A program made the translations under genes and the position numbers. From the NCBI RefSeq assembly GCF_900111645.1, contig NZ_FOHQ01000001.1, positions 381,468 through 445,467 of the forward strand: a stretch of DNA of 64,000 nucleotides, written 5' to 3'. The notes under the pieces are model-generated. The model did no database searches. It had not been told where the DNA came from and saw only the letters and a program-made list of their open reading frames with translations. Numbering within the stretch: position 1 is the stretch's first letter; each line of letters begins with the position of its first letter. Shown here one piece after another: positions 15,467 to 24,976 of this stretch. This DNA is from Methanococcoides vulcani (GTDB taxonomy: Archaea > Halobacteriota > Methanosarcinia > Methanosarcinales > Methanosarcinaceae).

Positions 15467-15922
15467 ATGATACAACTTGATGATATTGATAAGAATATCC
15501 TTAATCTGATCCAGCTGGATTTTCCACTTGATGTTCATCCATTTGAAAAAATGAGCTTTCAACTGGGCATCTCTGAAGAGGAACTGCTGGAGCGCATGGA
15601 CCGTTTGAAAGAAGAAGGTGCAGTGCGCCGAATTGGTCCTGTTATCAACACAAAAAGGGTAGGTGGGATCAGTACTCTTGTCGCATTGAAAGCTCCTGGA
15701 TCAAAGATAGATGAGATTGCAGAGCTTATCAATCAACATCAGGAAGTTTCCCATAATTATTTGCGCCAGGCAGATTATAATATATGGTTCACAGTGTCTG
15801 CTGCTAACAAGGAACGTCTGGAGCAGATCATAAATGACCTTCAGGAAGAGACCGGCTGCCCGTTGATCGATCTGCCTACAAAACGACTTTTTAAGATCGG
15901 GGTGAAATTCGATGTCAAATGA
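15467..15922 (+). CDS. ahbA: Siroheme decarboxylase subunit (AhbA/AhbB-like)
   Basis: A 151-residue AsnC/Lrp-like protein of the NirDL/AhbAB family. It has an N-terminal helix-turn-helix-like fold (LDDIDKNILNLIQLDFPLDV) and a C-terminal ferredoxin-like domain with VSHNYLRQADYNIWFTV, which holds the conserved His. With its partner it removes two acetate carboxyls from siroheme to give didecarboxysiroheme in the alternative heme pathway. I assign A versus B by gene order; the labels could be swapped. It starts at ATG 15467, with GGTG upstream, rather than 15452. It overlaps the next gene by 11 bases. Confidence 0.88.
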   Translation: MIQLDDIDKNILNLIQLDFPLDVHPFEKMSFQLGISEEELLERMDRLKEEGAVRRIGPVINTKRVGGISTLVALKAPGSKIDEIAELINQHQEVSHNYLRQADYNIWFTVSAANKERLEQIINDLQEETGCPLIDLPTKRLFKIGVKFDVK

Positions 15923-16391
15923 TAATGTCGTCATGGATGAAGCTGATACCCGTCTTCTCAAGCTTACTCAGGATGGTATACCATTTGTCCATTCGCCATT
16001 TGCTATGATCTCAGAAGAACTTGGGATGACCGAGGAGGAGGTTGTTCATCGGATAGAACAACTTCAGAAAAATGGCTTTATTCGCAGATTTGGTGCATCC
16101 ATCGGTCATCGTGCAATTGGGATTACTGCAAATGCAATGTGTACCTGGAATGTTCCTGACGAGCGTGTTGAAGAAGTAGGTGCCGTTATGGCAGGCTTTA
16201 CAGAGGTGACCCATTGTTATGAAAGGCCACGTTATCCTGATTGGCCTTATAACCTTTTCACCATGGTACATTCCTATACAAGGAAGGATTGTGAATACGT
16301 TGCCCAGGAGATATCCAGGGCCACCGGAATTACTGATTATAAGTTGTTGTACAGTGTTCGCGAGTTCAAAAAGACAGGTGTGAGGTTGTGA
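15912..16391 (+). CDS. ahbB: Siroheme decarboxylase subunit (AhbB/AhbA-like)
   Basis: A 159-residue paralogue and expected heterodimer partner of the preceding protein. It has the same N-terminal helix-turn-helix-like segment (ADTRLLKLTQDGIPFVHSPF) and the conserved VTHCYERPRYPDWPYNLFTM region, with the His/Tyr/Arg residues of the active site. The 11-base overlap with ahbA and immediate contact with the next gene (stop TGA then ATG, no gap) point to a translationally coupled operon. Confidence 0.9.
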   Translation: MSNDNVVMDEADTRLLKLTQDGIPFVHSPFAMISEELGMTEEEVVHRIEQLQKNGFIRRFGASIGHRAIGITANAMCTWNVPDERVEEVGAVMAGFTEVTHCYERPRYPDWPYNLFTMVHSYTRKDCEYVAQEISRATGITDYKLLYSVREFKKTGVRL

Positions 16392-17072
16392 ATGGCAGAG
16401 CAGACCGATAGTCACAGGTATCTGCCACTTTTCATTGATCTGAGTGACAGGAAAGTGGTGATCTTTGGTGGAGGCTCGGTTGGTCTTCGCAAAGCATCGC
16501 TATTTTCGGACTATGCACATACAATTGTTGTAAGTGCGGACTTTGTTCCTGGGCTTAAGGACCTTTCGTCCTCAGCTTCTGTGGAGCTGGTTTCCATGGA
16601 CCTTTTGTCCGTATCAGATGAAAAGCTTGAAGAGCTTGTCATGGATGCGTTCCTTGTCATTCCCGCAACCAATATTGTTGAATTGAACGATCGAATAAAG
16701 GAATTTGCCCGAAGGTCAGGTGCATTGGTCAATCGTGTTGATATGGCGGATGGTGTGGTAATTCCTTCTGTAATAAAGAGGGGTGGTCTGACCATTGGAA
16801 TATCCACACTTGGCTCAAGTCCGGCAGTATCCAAATACACTCGCAAGAAAATAGAAACTTTTATCACTCCTCAGTATGGGGATATGATCAAACTGCAGGA
16901 TGAGATGCGAAATCTGCTAAAGGGCAAAGTTGCAGAGCAAAAGACAAGAAAGGCTATTCTCTGGGAGATCCTTGAAGATAGGTCCGTATGGGAAGCTCTT
17001 GAAGTTTCATATGAAAAAGGGTATAAAATAGCATATGATATATTTCAGGAGCACATAAGCAAGAAAGGTTGA
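16392..17072 (+). CDS. Precorrin-2 dehydrogenase / sirohydrochlorin ferrochelatase (Met8/SirC-like)
   Basis: A 226-residue Met8/CysG N-domain protein that oxidises precorrin-2 with NAD and may insert iron, feeding siroheme to AhbAB. The Rossmann motif VVIFGGGSVGLRKA is at residues 21-34, VNRVD follows about residue 115, and TIGISTLGSSPAVSKYTRK is the conserved catalytic-region motif. Whether it also chelates iron, as Met8p does, or only dehydrogenates, as SirC does, cannot be told. It starts directly after ahbB. Confidence 0.9.
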   Translation: MAEQTDSHRYLPLFIDLSDRKVVIFGGGSVGLRKASLFSDYAHTIVVSADFVPGLKDLSSSASVELVSMDLLSVSDEKLEELVMDAFLVIPATNIVELNDRIKEFARRSGALVNRVDMADGVVIPSVIKRGGLTIGISTLGSSPAVSKYTRKKIETFITPQYGDMIKLQDEMRNLLKGKVAEQKTRKAILWEILEDRSVWEALEVSYEKGYKIAYDIFQEHISKKG

Positions 17073-17078
17073 TGTTAT

Positions 17079-17168
17079 ATGGGACATTACATTAAATTTA
17101 AGTCCGATGTTCGTGTTCATGAAGGTATGCTACATCTAATGCACGTTCATTGTGGAGGTTCACTTTGA
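17079..17168 (+). CDS. Possible His-rich leader peptide upstream of hemA
   Basis: A 29-codon frame (ATG 17079 to TGA 17166-17168) fills most of the gap between the met8-like gene and hemA. It encodes MGHYIKFKSDVRVHEG, then [13 protein letters not shown], with five His and one Cys. Its TGA overlaps the hemA TTG start (TTGA), and the hemA ribosome binding site GGAGGT lies inside it, so translation of the two would be coupled. AAGGTTGATG precedes the ATG. Only the layout and composition support it. Confidence 0.4.
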   Translation: MGHYIKFKSDVRVHEGMLHLMHVHCGGSL

Positions 17169-18433
17169 CAGAGATATCCAGTATGGTCATTACGCATGCC
17201 AAGGCTACTGTTGAGGAAATGGAGGATTCCTGGCATGGGGACCTTGATCTTGTTCTGAATCAGCTATACTCAAATGAACTTGTTTATGAGTGCGCGGTCC
17301 TCAAGACATGCAACCGTGTGGAAATATATGTTGTTTCCTCAAAGGGTAGCAGTGTTCTGTTCCATTTTGCAAAGGAGATGGGCGTGTCGGCAAAGATCGT
17401 GGAGTTCTATGACCACGATGAATCTTTAAGACATCTGCTCAGACTTGCTTCTGGTCTTGAGTCCATGATAATTGGAGAAGCTCAGATCCTGGGTCAGATA
17501 AAGGACCTGTTCCTGGTAGCAAAAGAAGCCGGTACTGTAGGAAAGATCCTGGATACTGCTTTCAGCAAGGCTATCCAGGTTGGCAAGAGAGTACGCACTG
17601 AGACCTTCATCAACAGGGGGGCGGTTTCCATTGCTTCTGCAGCTGTTGATCTTGCTGATGATATCCTGCATGGTCTGAATGACAAGAATATCCTTGTCAT
17701 TGGTACCGGAGAAATGGGAACTCTGGTCACAAGGGCTCTTGCACACAGGGATATGAATGTGATCTATATTGCAAATCGTACCTACGAGAAAGCGAAAGAT
17801 CTTGCAGTAGAGCTTGGTGGCGAAGCTGTCATGTTCGACCAGCTTGAGAAATATGTTTCCGCAGCTGATGTGGTAATAAGTGCTACTTCTGCTCCTCATT
17901 ATGTTCTGAAGAAGGATATTGTGGAAAAGGTAATGGATGGTCGTACGAACGAACTTCTGCTTATTGATATTGCAAGTCCGAGGGATATTGATCCTTCAGT
18001 AGAAGAGATTCCGCATGTAATTCTTCGCAATATTGACGGTCTGCGTGTTATCAATGAGAAGAACCTTCAGATGAGGATGGTAGAGGCCAAGAAGGCAGAG
18101 GTCATAGTTGGACAGGAGCTCGAACTTCTTCAGGCCCAGTATAAGCGTCAGAAAGCAGATGTTATTATTTCAGAGCTTTATAGCAATTCCTATACTTTGA
18201 GAGGAACCGAGATGGAGCACGCCATTAACAGGTTGAGTGCCTATCATACGATGGGTGACTTTGAGCGCAAGGTGCTTGTGGACCTTACGCGTGCTATTAC
18301 TAACAAGATCCTGGCAGAGCCGACCAAAAAATTACGTAATGCCGCTGAATATGATGATGAGGATTTTTTAGATTCTGTATCCCGTTTATTTGATATTAGT
18401 CCGATCAAGAAGAGCAATGATGCTACAAAATAA
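17165..18433 (+). CDS. hemA: Glutamyl-tRNA reductase
   Basis: A 422-residue enzyme that reduces glutamyl-tRNA(Glu) with NADPH to glutamate-1-semialdehyde, the first committed step of tetrapyrrole synthesis. The catalytic cysteine is C49 in [25 protein letters not shown] and the NADPH site [11 protein letters not shown] follow, and the C-terminal dimerisation helix is present. I start it at TTG 17165 because a perfect GGAGGT (17154-17159) lies five bases upstream. The TTG at 17150 precedes that site and ATG 17183 is too far away. The use of UUG and the overlapping small frame suggest that initiation is a control point. Confidence 0.95.
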   Translation: MTEISSMVITHAKATVEEMEDSWHGDLDLVLNQLYSNELVYECAVLKTCNRVEIYVVSSKGSSVLFHFAKEMGVSAKIVEFYDHDESLRHLLRLASGLESMIIGEAQILGQIKDLFLVAKEAGTVGKILDTAFSKAIQVGKRVRTETFINRGAVSIASAAVDLADDILHGLNDKNILVIGTGEMGTLVTRALAHRDMNVIYIANRTYEKAKDLAVELGGEAVMFDQLEKYVSAADVVISATSAPHYVLKKDIVEKVMDGRTNELLLIDIASPRDIDPSVEEIPHVILRNIDGLRVINEKNLQMRMVEAKKAEVIVGQELELLQAQYKRQKADVIISELYSNSYTLRGTEMEHAINRLSAYHTMGDFERKVLVDLTRAITNKILAEPTKKLRNAAEYDDEDFLDSVSRLFDISPIKKSNDATK

Positions 18434-18444
18434 GAGTTGATACT

Positions 18445-19419
18445 ATGTTCCCACAGGTTAGAATGCGAAGGTTAAGAAGTGGTAAGATACGTGATCTGGT
18501 TCGGGAGACCGAACTTAGCGCGAACGACTTGATATATCCTATGTTCGTGGATGAGGCCACTGATTCTATTGTGGATATATCATCTATGCCCGGTGTCCAG
18601 CGCTTGCCTCTGGATAAGGTTGTTGATGATGCAAAGGATGCAGCAGATCTTGGAATTCCTGCAGTGGTCCTTTTCGGCATCCCGGAACACAAGGATGAGA
18701 CTGGTACCTCCTCTTATGGCGATGAGGACATCGTCCAGCAGGCTGTCCGTGCTATCAAGGAAGACCTTGGTGAGGATATGGTGGTCATCACTGATGTTTG
18801 CATGTGTGAATACACAAGTCATGGTCATTGCGGTATTGTGGATTTTGAGACCGAGGATGTTCTCAATGACCCGACCCTTGACATACTGGGCAAGATCGCT
18901 GTAAGTCATGCAAAGGCAGGTGCTGATATTGTGGCACCTTCAGGTATGATGGATGGTATGATCGGTGCTATCCGTACAGCACTGGATGAGGACAACTTCA
19001 AGAACACTCCTATAATGTCCTATGCAGCCAAATATTCTTCAGCATTCTATGGTCCTTTCAGGGATGCAGCAGATTCCGGATTCCAGTTCGGTGATCGCTC
19101 AACATACCAGATGGACCCTGCAAATTCCGATGAGGCGATCCGCGAAGTTGAACTTGACATACTGGAAGGTGCTGATATTGTGATGGTCAAGCCTGCACTG
19201 CCTTATCTTGATATTATCTATCGTATCAAGCACGAGTTCAAGATGCCCACTGCTGCATACAATGTCAGTGGTGAATACTCAATGCTCAAGGCCGCAGCAG
19301 AAAAAGGCTGGCTGGACGAGAAGAAAGTGATGTACGAATCATTAATGTCCATCAAGCGTGCAGGTGCTGACATGATACTGACGTATTTTGCAAAGGACCT
19401 TGCAAGGATGTTGAAGTAA
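18445..19419 (+). CDS. hemB: Porphobilinogen synthase (delta-aminolevulinate dehydratase)
   Basis: A 324-residue enzyme that condenses two 5-aminolevulinate molecules to porphobilinogen. The zinc-type metal site is present (C119, C121, C129 in [14 protein letters not shown]). Both Schiff-base lysines are visible, in [13 protein letters not shown] and in [10 protein letters not shown]. The start lies 11 bases after hemA, so the two genes are clearly in one transcript. Confidence 0.97.
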   Translation: MFPQVRMRRLRSGKIRDLVRETELSANDLIYPMFVDEATDSIVDISSMPGVQRLPLDKVVDDAKDAADLGIPAVVLFGIPEHKDETGTSSYGDEDIVQQAVRAIKEDLGEDMVVITDVCMCEYTSHGHCGIVDFETEDVLNDPTLDILGKIAVSHAKAGADIVAPSGMMDGMIGAIRTALDEDNFKNTPIMSYAAKYSSAFYGPFRDAADSGFQFGDRSTYQMDPANSDEAIREVELDILEGADIVMVKPALPYLDIIYRIKHEFKMPTAAYNVSGEYSMLKAAAEKGWLDEKKVMYESLMSIKRAGADMILTYFAKDLARMLK

Positions 19420-19497
19420 GGCAAGAGAACAGGATCACTATAATTCAGTTATTCAGCTTAATATTAATCTACAGATCAAATATCAAATGGTGTTACT

Positions 19498-20766
19498 ATG
19501 GTTACTTTAGACAAATCCAAGGATATATTCGACAAGGCAAAAACGCTTCTTCCAGGCGGCGTGAGCAGTCCGGTACGTGCTATCAAGCCTTACCCCTTCT
19601 ACACAGAGTCAGCTAATGGCTCCCATATCACTGATGTTGATGGTAATGAGTACATAGATTACTGTCTTGCATATGGTCCCAAGATTCTGGGACATGCAAA
19701 TCCGATAATCAGGCAGGCAATCATTGACCAGCTCGATAAAGGCTGGCTATATGGAACCCCAACTCAGCTTGAGGTGACCCTTGCAGAGAAGATCGCTTCT
19801 CTCTATCCAAGCATCGACATGCTGAGATTTATCTCGACCGGTACGGAAGCAACCATGAGTGCTCTAAGGGCTGCCCGTGGATTTACAGGCAAGGACAAGT
19901 TCATCAAGATCGAGGGCGGTTTCCATGGCGCACACGATGCTGTGCTTGTAAAAGCAGGCTCAGGAGCTACCACACATGGTGAGCCTGATTCCCTTGGGAT
20001 CCCTGAGGACTTTACAAAGAACACTCTCCAGGTCCCTTACAATGATATCGAGGCAATGACTGAGGTTATCGAGTCTAACCAGGATGATATGGCTGCGGTT
20101 ATTATGGAACCGGTACTGGGTAACATAGGCCCGATACTTCCTGAAGGTAATTACCTTAAGGAGGTCCGAAAGGTCACAGAAGAGAATGATGTTGTTCTTA
20201 TCTTTGACGAGGTTATCACCGGTTTCAGGCTTGCTATGGGTGGCGCACAGGAGTACTTTGGTGTCACACCTGATATGACGACCCTTGGAAAGATCGTGGG
20301 TGGCGGACTTCCGATCGGTGTTTTCGGTGGTAAGCGCGAGATAATTGACATGATCTCTCCATCAGGTTCAGTTTATCAGGCAGGTACTTTCAGTGGAAGT
20401 CCTGCATCAGTTGCAGCTGGTATTGCAGCCCTTGATGTACTGGAGAAGGAAAATGTCCATGAAAAGCTTGCAGCAACCGGTGATATGATGCGCTCCAACC
20501 TTTCTGACATCATTGCTGATAAGGGACTTGATTATAATGTTGGTGGTATTGCTTCAATGTTCAAGGTATTCTTCGGTGACATGCCTCTTAACTATCAGGA
20601 CGTTCTCAAATGTGATAAGGAAGGTTACTTGCAGTTCTTCCACAAAATGCTGGACAGCGGTGTGTTCTTGCCACCATCCCAGTTCGAGACGAACTTCCTT
20701 TCAATGGCACACACAGAAACGGATATTGAGAAGACCCTCGATGCATATGCAGCTAACCTGAAATGA
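19498..20766 (+). CDS. hemL: Glutamate-1-semialdehyde 2,1-aminomutase
   Basis: A 422-residue PLP-dependent class-III aminotransferase that makes 5-aminolevulinate from the HemA product. GGVSSPVRA near the start, [16 protein letters not shown] for cofactor binding, [10 protein letters not shown], and the PLP lysine in [14 protein letters not shown] are all present. A 78-base gap before it contains a possible weak internal promoter (TATTAATCTACAG), but the order hemA-hemB-hemL-hemC suggests one unit. Confidence 0.97.
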   Translation: MVTLDKSKDIFDKAKTLLPGGVSSPVRAIKPYPFYTESANGSHITDVDGNEYIDYCLAYGPKILGHANPIIRQAIIDQLDKGWLYGTPTQLEVTLAEKIASLYPSIDMLRFISTGTEATMSALRAARGFTGKDKFIKIEGGFHGAHDAVLVKAGSGATTHGEPDSLGIPEDFTKNTLQVPYNDIEAMTEVIESNQDDMAAVIMEPVLGNIGPILPEGNYLKEVRKVTEENDVVLIFDEVITGFRLAMGGAQEYFGVTPDMTTLGKIVGGGLPIGVFGGKREIIDMISPSGSVYQAGTFSGSPASVAAGIAALDVLEKENVHEKLAATGDMMRSNLSDIIADKGLDYNVGGIASMFKVFFGDMPLNYQDVLKCDKEGYLQFFHKMLDSGVFLPPSQFETNFLSMAHTETDIEKTLDAYAANLK

Positions 20767-20786
20767 TACTAGAGGAGCAATACAAG

Positions 20787-21716
20787 ATGATACTAGGAAC
20801 CCGTGGAAGTGCTCTTGCCCTTGCCCAGGCAGACCTTGTGACCAAAATGCTTGAAGAACGCGGCTGTGATCTGACAAGAGAGATCATTAAGACATCAGGG
20901 GATGTTTTCACAGATCGCCCGCTCCATGAGGTTGCCGGTGTGGGTGCTTTTGTCCGTGAACTTGATGACAGGATGATCGAGGGTGAAGTGGACATCGCAG
21001 TCCACTCAATGAAAGACCTTCCAACAATAAGACCTCCTGAGCTTGCTATTGCAGCAGTTCTGAAGCGCGATTCTCCTTATGATGTGCTCCTTACCATGGA
21101 TGGTTCGACACTGGATGACCTTCCGGATGGTGCAGTGATCGGCACGAGCTCGATGCGCAGGCGTGCACAGCTTCTACGTTTTCGTCCGGACCTCAATATA
21201 CAGGACCTGCGAGGCAATATCAATACTCGTATAAAGAAACTTGAAGATGGATTGTATGACGGAATATTGCTTGCCGAGGCAGGCTTGCAGCGCATGGGAT
21301 GGGAAATGGATGTTTATCGCCTTCCTCCTGAGGCGTTCTGTCCTTCTGCAAATCAGGGAACTATCGTTGTTGTCACAAGGACCGGGGGAGAAGCTGAAAA
21401 AGCATGTTCTGTTCTGAACCACGAGATATCAAGGATCGAAACTGAAGTTGAACGTATAATGATAACGGATGTGGAAGGTGGTTGTGTTGTCCCGATCGGT
21501 TCGTTCGCACGTGTGAGCGAAGACGGGGATGAGATCCATGTGCTTGTTGAAGTGCTGTCCCTTGATGGTACAAATGAAGTACGTATCGACGAGATGATAC
21601 CTATGAAGAACTACCGTGAACATGCTGCAAGCATTGGAAGATTGCTGGTGGAAATGGGCGGTAAGGAACTCGTCAGTGATGCTGTGTGTCAGCTGTCTGG
21701 CTGTGGCGATGAGTGA
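20787..21716 (+). CDS. hemC: Hydroxymethylbilane synthase (porphobilinogen deaminase)
   Basis: A 309-residue enzyme that links four porphobilinogens into hydroxymethylbilane. The N-terminal GTRGSALALAQ, the catalytic region AVHSMKDLP, TSSMRRRAQL, and the dipyrromethane-binding cysteine in VEGGCVVPIG are present. An ATG at 20763 overlaps the hemL stop (ATGA), but I choose ATG 20787, which has GAGGAG 11 bases upstream and gives the usual M-x-x-GTRGS start. Uroporphyrinogen-III synthase and methyltransferase genes are not in this window. Confidence 0.95.
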   Translation: MILGTRGSALALAQADLVTKMLEERGCDLTREIIKTSGDVFTDRPLHEVAGVGAFVRELDDRMIEGEVDIAVHSMKDLPTIRPPELAIAAVLKRDSPYDVLLTMDGSTLDDLPDGAVIGTSSMRRRAQLLRFRPDLNIQDLRGNINTRIKKLEDGLYDGILLAEAGLQRMGWEMDVYRLPPEAFCPSANQGTIVVVTRTGGEAEKACSVLNHEISRIETEVERIMITDVEGGCVVPIGSFARVSEDGDEIHVLVEVLSLDGTNEVRIDEMIPMKNYREHAASIGRLLVEMGGKELVSDAVCQLSGCGDE

Positions 21717-21738
21717 TCCGGATCGGAAGTGAAATGTT

Positions 21739-22641
21739 ATGGTAAAGATCACAGGCATTGAATTCAGGAATCCCACAATACTTGCATCAGGTATCATGGG
21801 GACAACAGGTGCCTCTCTTGTACGTATGGCTAATTCCGGCGCAGGCGCGGTCGTGACCAAATCGATCGGACCGGAGCCGAAGACAGGACACCCAAATCCC
21901 AGTATGGTCAAGCTGGACTGTGGCTTTTTGAATGCCATGGGTCTGCCAAATCCTTCCTATGCAGATTTCGATAATGAGATTAAGATCGCAAAAGAAGGCG
22001 CTGACGTTCCTGTGATCGCAAGCATCTTCGGTGGCAATGCCGAGGAATTCGTCAGAGTTGCGGAAGGTCTGACAGAGGCCAAACCTGATGCATTTGAACT
22101 TAATGTCAGCTGTCCCCATGCGGAAGGTTACGGTGCTACTATCGGGACCGATTCCTGCATGGTGGAAGCGATCACTGCTGCTGTATGTGATGCAGTGGAT
22201 GCGCCGGTCTGGGTAAAGCTGACCCCCAATGTCACTGATATAAGGTCCATAGGCAAGGCCGCCGAGAATGGCGGTGCTGATGCAGTTGTCGCTATTAATA
22301 CCCTGCGTGGAATGGCAATTGACATCAATTCCGGTTATCCTATACTTGGCAACAGGTTCGGTGGACTTTCCGGCCCAGCGGTCAGGCCCGTTGCTATCAA
22401 ATGTGTCTATGACCTTTATGAAACACTGGAAATTCCTGTCATAGGTGTCGGTGGAGTATCTTCATGGGAAGATGCAGTGGAAATGATAATGGCAGGTGCA
22501 AGTGCTGTTCAGATCGGTTCTGCTGTCCATGAAGGTATAGAGGTCTTTGGAAACATTGCAACAGGTATAGAGCAATTCCTGCAGGACAACGGATATGCTG
22601 GTGTCGAAGATATTACAGGCCTTGCCCATGAGGTGATATGA
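21739..22641 (+). CDS. pyrD: Dihydroorotate dehydrogenase, class 1B catalytic subunit
   Basis: A 300-residue FMN TIM-barrel enzyme that oxidises dihydroorotate to orotate in pyrimidine synthesis. The catalytic cysteine lies in [13 protein letters not shown], and the FMN phosphate site in [12 protein letters not shown] followed by [11 protein letters not shown]. It belongs to the class that needs a PyrK partner, encoded directly downstream with overlapping start and stop. It follows hemC by 22 bases on the same strand. Confidence 0.96.
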   Translation: MVKITGIEFRNPTILASGIMGTTGASLVRMANSGAGAVVTKSIGPEPKTGHPNPSMVKLDCGFLNAMGLPNPSYADFDNEIKIAKEGADVPVIASIFGGNAEEFVRVAEGLTEAKPDAFELNVSCPHAEGYGATIGTDSCMVEAITAAVCDAVDAPVWVKLTPNVTDIRSIGKAAENGGADAVVAINTLRGMAIDINSGYPILGNRFGGLSGPAVRPVAIKCVYDLYETLEIPVIGVGGVSSWEDAVEMIMAGASAVQIGSAVHEGIEVFGNIATGIEQFLQDNGYAGVEDITGLAHEVI

Positions 22642-23420
22642 TGCGTCCGATAAATGCAAAAATAATACAGATCATAGAAGAAACTCCTTCTATCAGGACA
22701 TTTAGGTTCGATACATCTCTTAATGATGCCCAGCCGGGCCAGTTCGTAATGGTATGGCTACGTGGAGTGGATGAAGTTCCTATGGGATGCTCTTTCAAGA
22801 ATGGTATTACTGTACAGAAAGTAGGTGATGCCACATCCCGCCTTTTTGAGCTTAAGGAAGGCGATTCCGTCGGACTTCGTGGTCCTTTTGGAAAAGGCTT
22901 CACATTACCTGCAAAGGATGAGAACATATTGATAATTGCTGGCGGTGTGGGTGTCGCCCCTCTGGGTCCGCTTGCTGACAGTGCTGCTTCTGTCGGTGCA
23001 AAGGTAACAACGATACTCGGTGCAAGGACTGCATCAGAGCTTGTTTTCGAACAAAGGTTCTCTGAGGCCGGAGATATACACCTGACAACAGATGACGGTT
23101 CTGCCGGTACATGCGGTTTTGTTACAACTGTGCTGGCAGATATGGATGTGTCTGCTTATGATCGCATATGTGTCTGCGGCCCTGAGATCATGATGTTCAA
23201 TGTCCTTAAGATGCTACAGAAAAAAGGTGCGCATGATCGTGCAGAGTTCAGTCTCCACAGGTATTTCAAATGCGCAATTGGTGTGTGTGGTGCCTGCTGT
23301 ATGGACCATGAAGGTCTAAGGGTATGCAAGGACGGTCCTGTGCTGAACGGTTCCCTTCTATTGGATTCCGAGTTTGGGAACTACAAAAGGAGTTCCAGCA
23401 GTCAGAGGGTTAAGGTCTGA
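22641..23420 (+). CDS. pyrK: Dihydroorotate dehydrogenase electron-transfer subunit
   Basis: A 259-residue FAD/[2Fe-2S] protein that passes electrons from PyrD to NAD+. The ferredoxin-reductase fold has the FAD motif in GFTLPAKD and the NAD site [11 protein letters not shown]. The [2Fe-2S] cysteines are in [17 protein letters not shown] and the following VCKDGPV. GAGGTGAT (22630-22637) is a full ribosome binding site; ATG 22638 touches it, so ATG 22641, sharing the last base of the pyrD stop, is more likely. Confidence 0.95.
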   Translation: MRPINAKIIQIIEETPSIRTFRFDTSLNDAQPGQFVMVWLRGVDEVPMGCSFKNGITVQKVGDATSRLFELKEGDSVGLRGPFGKGFTLPAKDENILIIAGGVGVAPLGPLADSAASVGAKVTTILGARTASELVFEQRFSEAGDIHLTTDDGSAGTCGFVTTVLADMDVSAYDRICVCGPEIMMFNVLKMLQKKGAHDRAEFSLHRYFKCAIGVCGACCMDHEGLRVCKDGPVLNGSLLLDSEFGNYKRSSSSQRVKV

Positions 23421-23441
23421 CCACAAACCCTTTGACCATTT

Positions 23442-23876
23442 TTAATGTGCTACGATCTTCTCTTCAAGATGTTCCATTGCTTTTGAAAGCAATTCGTTGA
23501 AAAGTACCAGAAGATTTCCTTCAAAGACCATCAGGTCGATGTTATACTGTTCTCCTCTGGAAGCGTAAAGTGTGGTCAGTTCCAGGTCCTTTTCAGCTTC
23601 TGACCTGATCGATTCAAAAGGATGATCCCAGTCTGCGGATCTCTTGTAGGCGATAATATTTTCCAGTGTATTCTCATCAAGATAGGTTCCCACCCACTGG
23701 AAAAGTTGTGTTCTGTACCTTTCAGTAATTTCGACATTCTGCAGGTAAGTTACTGCATGGGTCTTTGCACTGTCACTGATTTCGATATCCTCAATACTGG
23801 TCATGTTCCCCACCATTCCGAACATATCCGGATATACATATCTTGAAATTTGAAATTCTGGGTTGCAGTATTTCAA
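23442..23876 (-). CDS. Conserved hypothetical protein
   Basis: A 144-residue acidic soluble protein, convergent with pyrK (22-base gap). It is predicted to be mostly helical (DSAKTHAVTYLQNVEITERY, then long amphipathic stretches ending MEHLEEKIVAH). It has no signal peptide, membrane segment or metal motif. I do not recognise the family. Internal in-frame ATG codons at residues 18 and 25 are possible alternative starts, since no clear ribosome binding site precedes 23876. Confidence 0.6.
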   Translation of the reverse strand: MKYCNPEFQISRYVYPDMFGMVGNMTSIEDIEISDSAKTHAVTYLQNVEITERYRTQLFQWVGTYLDENTLENIIAYKRSADWDHPFESIRSEAEKDLELTTLYASRGEQYNIDLMVFEGNLLVLFNELLSKAMEHLEEKIVAH

Positions 23877-24012
23877 TATTTATATATTACTCTGATCGGA
23901 GATAAATCCTTTCTTTATGGAAATATATTGGACACCTCCTCCATATATTTATTCTGTTGCGATTTTGTCTTTTCGTACATTACTTATATAGAGATAGACA
24001 TTAGGGCAGAAC

Positions 24013-24351
24013 ATGAACGAGATCGTGAATAAAGATTTATTGAGGGAATTAGTGATCTTTGCCATTGCATTATTGCTTGCAGTAATGTTCTGGGAGAACA
24101 ACATTCTTCTTACATCATTGCTGGTTCTTCTTTATCTTACAAGGCAGTACCAGTGGTCTGCAAAAGGTGACAATATCATCTATATTTCAGGTATCCTTCT
24201 TGGCTGTACTGCCGAATTTATCGGAACCTATCTTGGTGTCTGGACCTACTCAGCACCTTTATTTTTGAACATTCCTCTCTGGCTTCCCTTTGCATGGGGT
24301 CTGGTATCTGTGATTATTATCAGGGTATCGCTTCCATTTATTGAATCCTGA
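24013..24351 (+). CDS. Small integral membrane protein of unknown function
   Basis: A 112-residue protein with about four hydrophobic helices: ELVIFAIALLLAVMFW, LLTSLLVLLYLT, IIYISGILLGCTAEFIG and LPFAWGLVSVIIIRV. The GTYLGVWTYSAPLFLNIPLW stretch, with its Trp/Tyr/Pro pattern before the last helix, resembles small polytopic proteins found near carotenoid and lipid genes, but I cannot name a family. It is read from its own promoter region; TTACTTATATAG at 23980-23991 is a good TATA box about 27 bases before the ATG, so it may be leaderless. Confidence 0.7.
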   Translation: MNEIVNKDLLRELVIFAIALLLAVMFWENNILLTSLLVLLYLTRQYQWSAKGDNIIYISGILLGCTAEFIGTYLGVWTYSAPLFLNIPLWLPFAWGLVSVIIIRVSLPFIES

Positions 24352-24427
24352 TCCCGTAAAAAGTTGAATCAATTCAATTTGGATGCCTATAAATAAGTTC
24401 AGCACAATTATTTTGTGGGGTATTAAA

Positions 24428-24898
24428 ATGTCTGACATAGGTATCGTTGAAGTAGAGCCACAGCTGGTTATTGGTATGAGGAAGACCGGAAAGTATGAAC
24501 AGATCGCAGTGATGCTTCCTGAACTTTTCCAGTATACATTTGATAAGGGAATTGAGATCACAGGTGGTCCGATATTCGTCTGCCATGAAGCAGGTGAAGA
24601 GGAGGCCATGAAAGCTGATCGTGAAGGGACTGCTGACATAGAGGTTGCGATTCCGATAGCGAACAGGGTGGAAGATACTGAAATTGTGAAGTGCTATGAA
24701 CTTCCCGGTGGGAAGATGGTAAAGACCATCCACAAAGGTCCTTATGAGGAGTGTGGTCCAACGTACCAGGAACTTTTCGCCTGGATAGCTGAAAAAGGAT
24801 TGAATATTACAGGACCCACAAGGGAAGTCTACCTGAACGATCCGGCAGAGGTTCCACCTGAGGAGATCCTTACCGAGATATATGCACCGGTGGACTGA
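24428..24898 (+). CDS. GyrI-like / effector-binding domain protein
   Basis: A 156-residue stand-alone SRPBCC-like GyrI/AraC effector-binding domain. The pattern EPQLVIGMRKTGKYEQIAVM, a central GGPIFVCHE strand, and LPGGKMVKTIHKGPYEECGP near the C-terminus are typical. The ligand is unknown; family members bind hydrophobic cations or inhibit DNA gyrase. No DNA-binding domain is attached. I start it at ATG 24428, behind GTGGGG, rather than at 24383. Confidence 0.8.
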   Translation: MSDIGIVEVEPQLVIGMRKTGKYEQIAVMLPELFQYTFDKGIEITGGPIFVCHEAGEEEAMKADREGTADIEVAIPIANRVEDTEIVKCYELPGGKMVKTIHKGPYEECGPTYQELFAWIAEKGLNITGPTREVYLNDPAEVPPEEILTEIYAPVD

Positions 24899-24976
24899 TC
24901 CACCTTCTTTTTTCGTTCTATGGGTTTAATTTTCTTTACGATAACTGATTTAAATCATCACTTACGATGCTAACCC

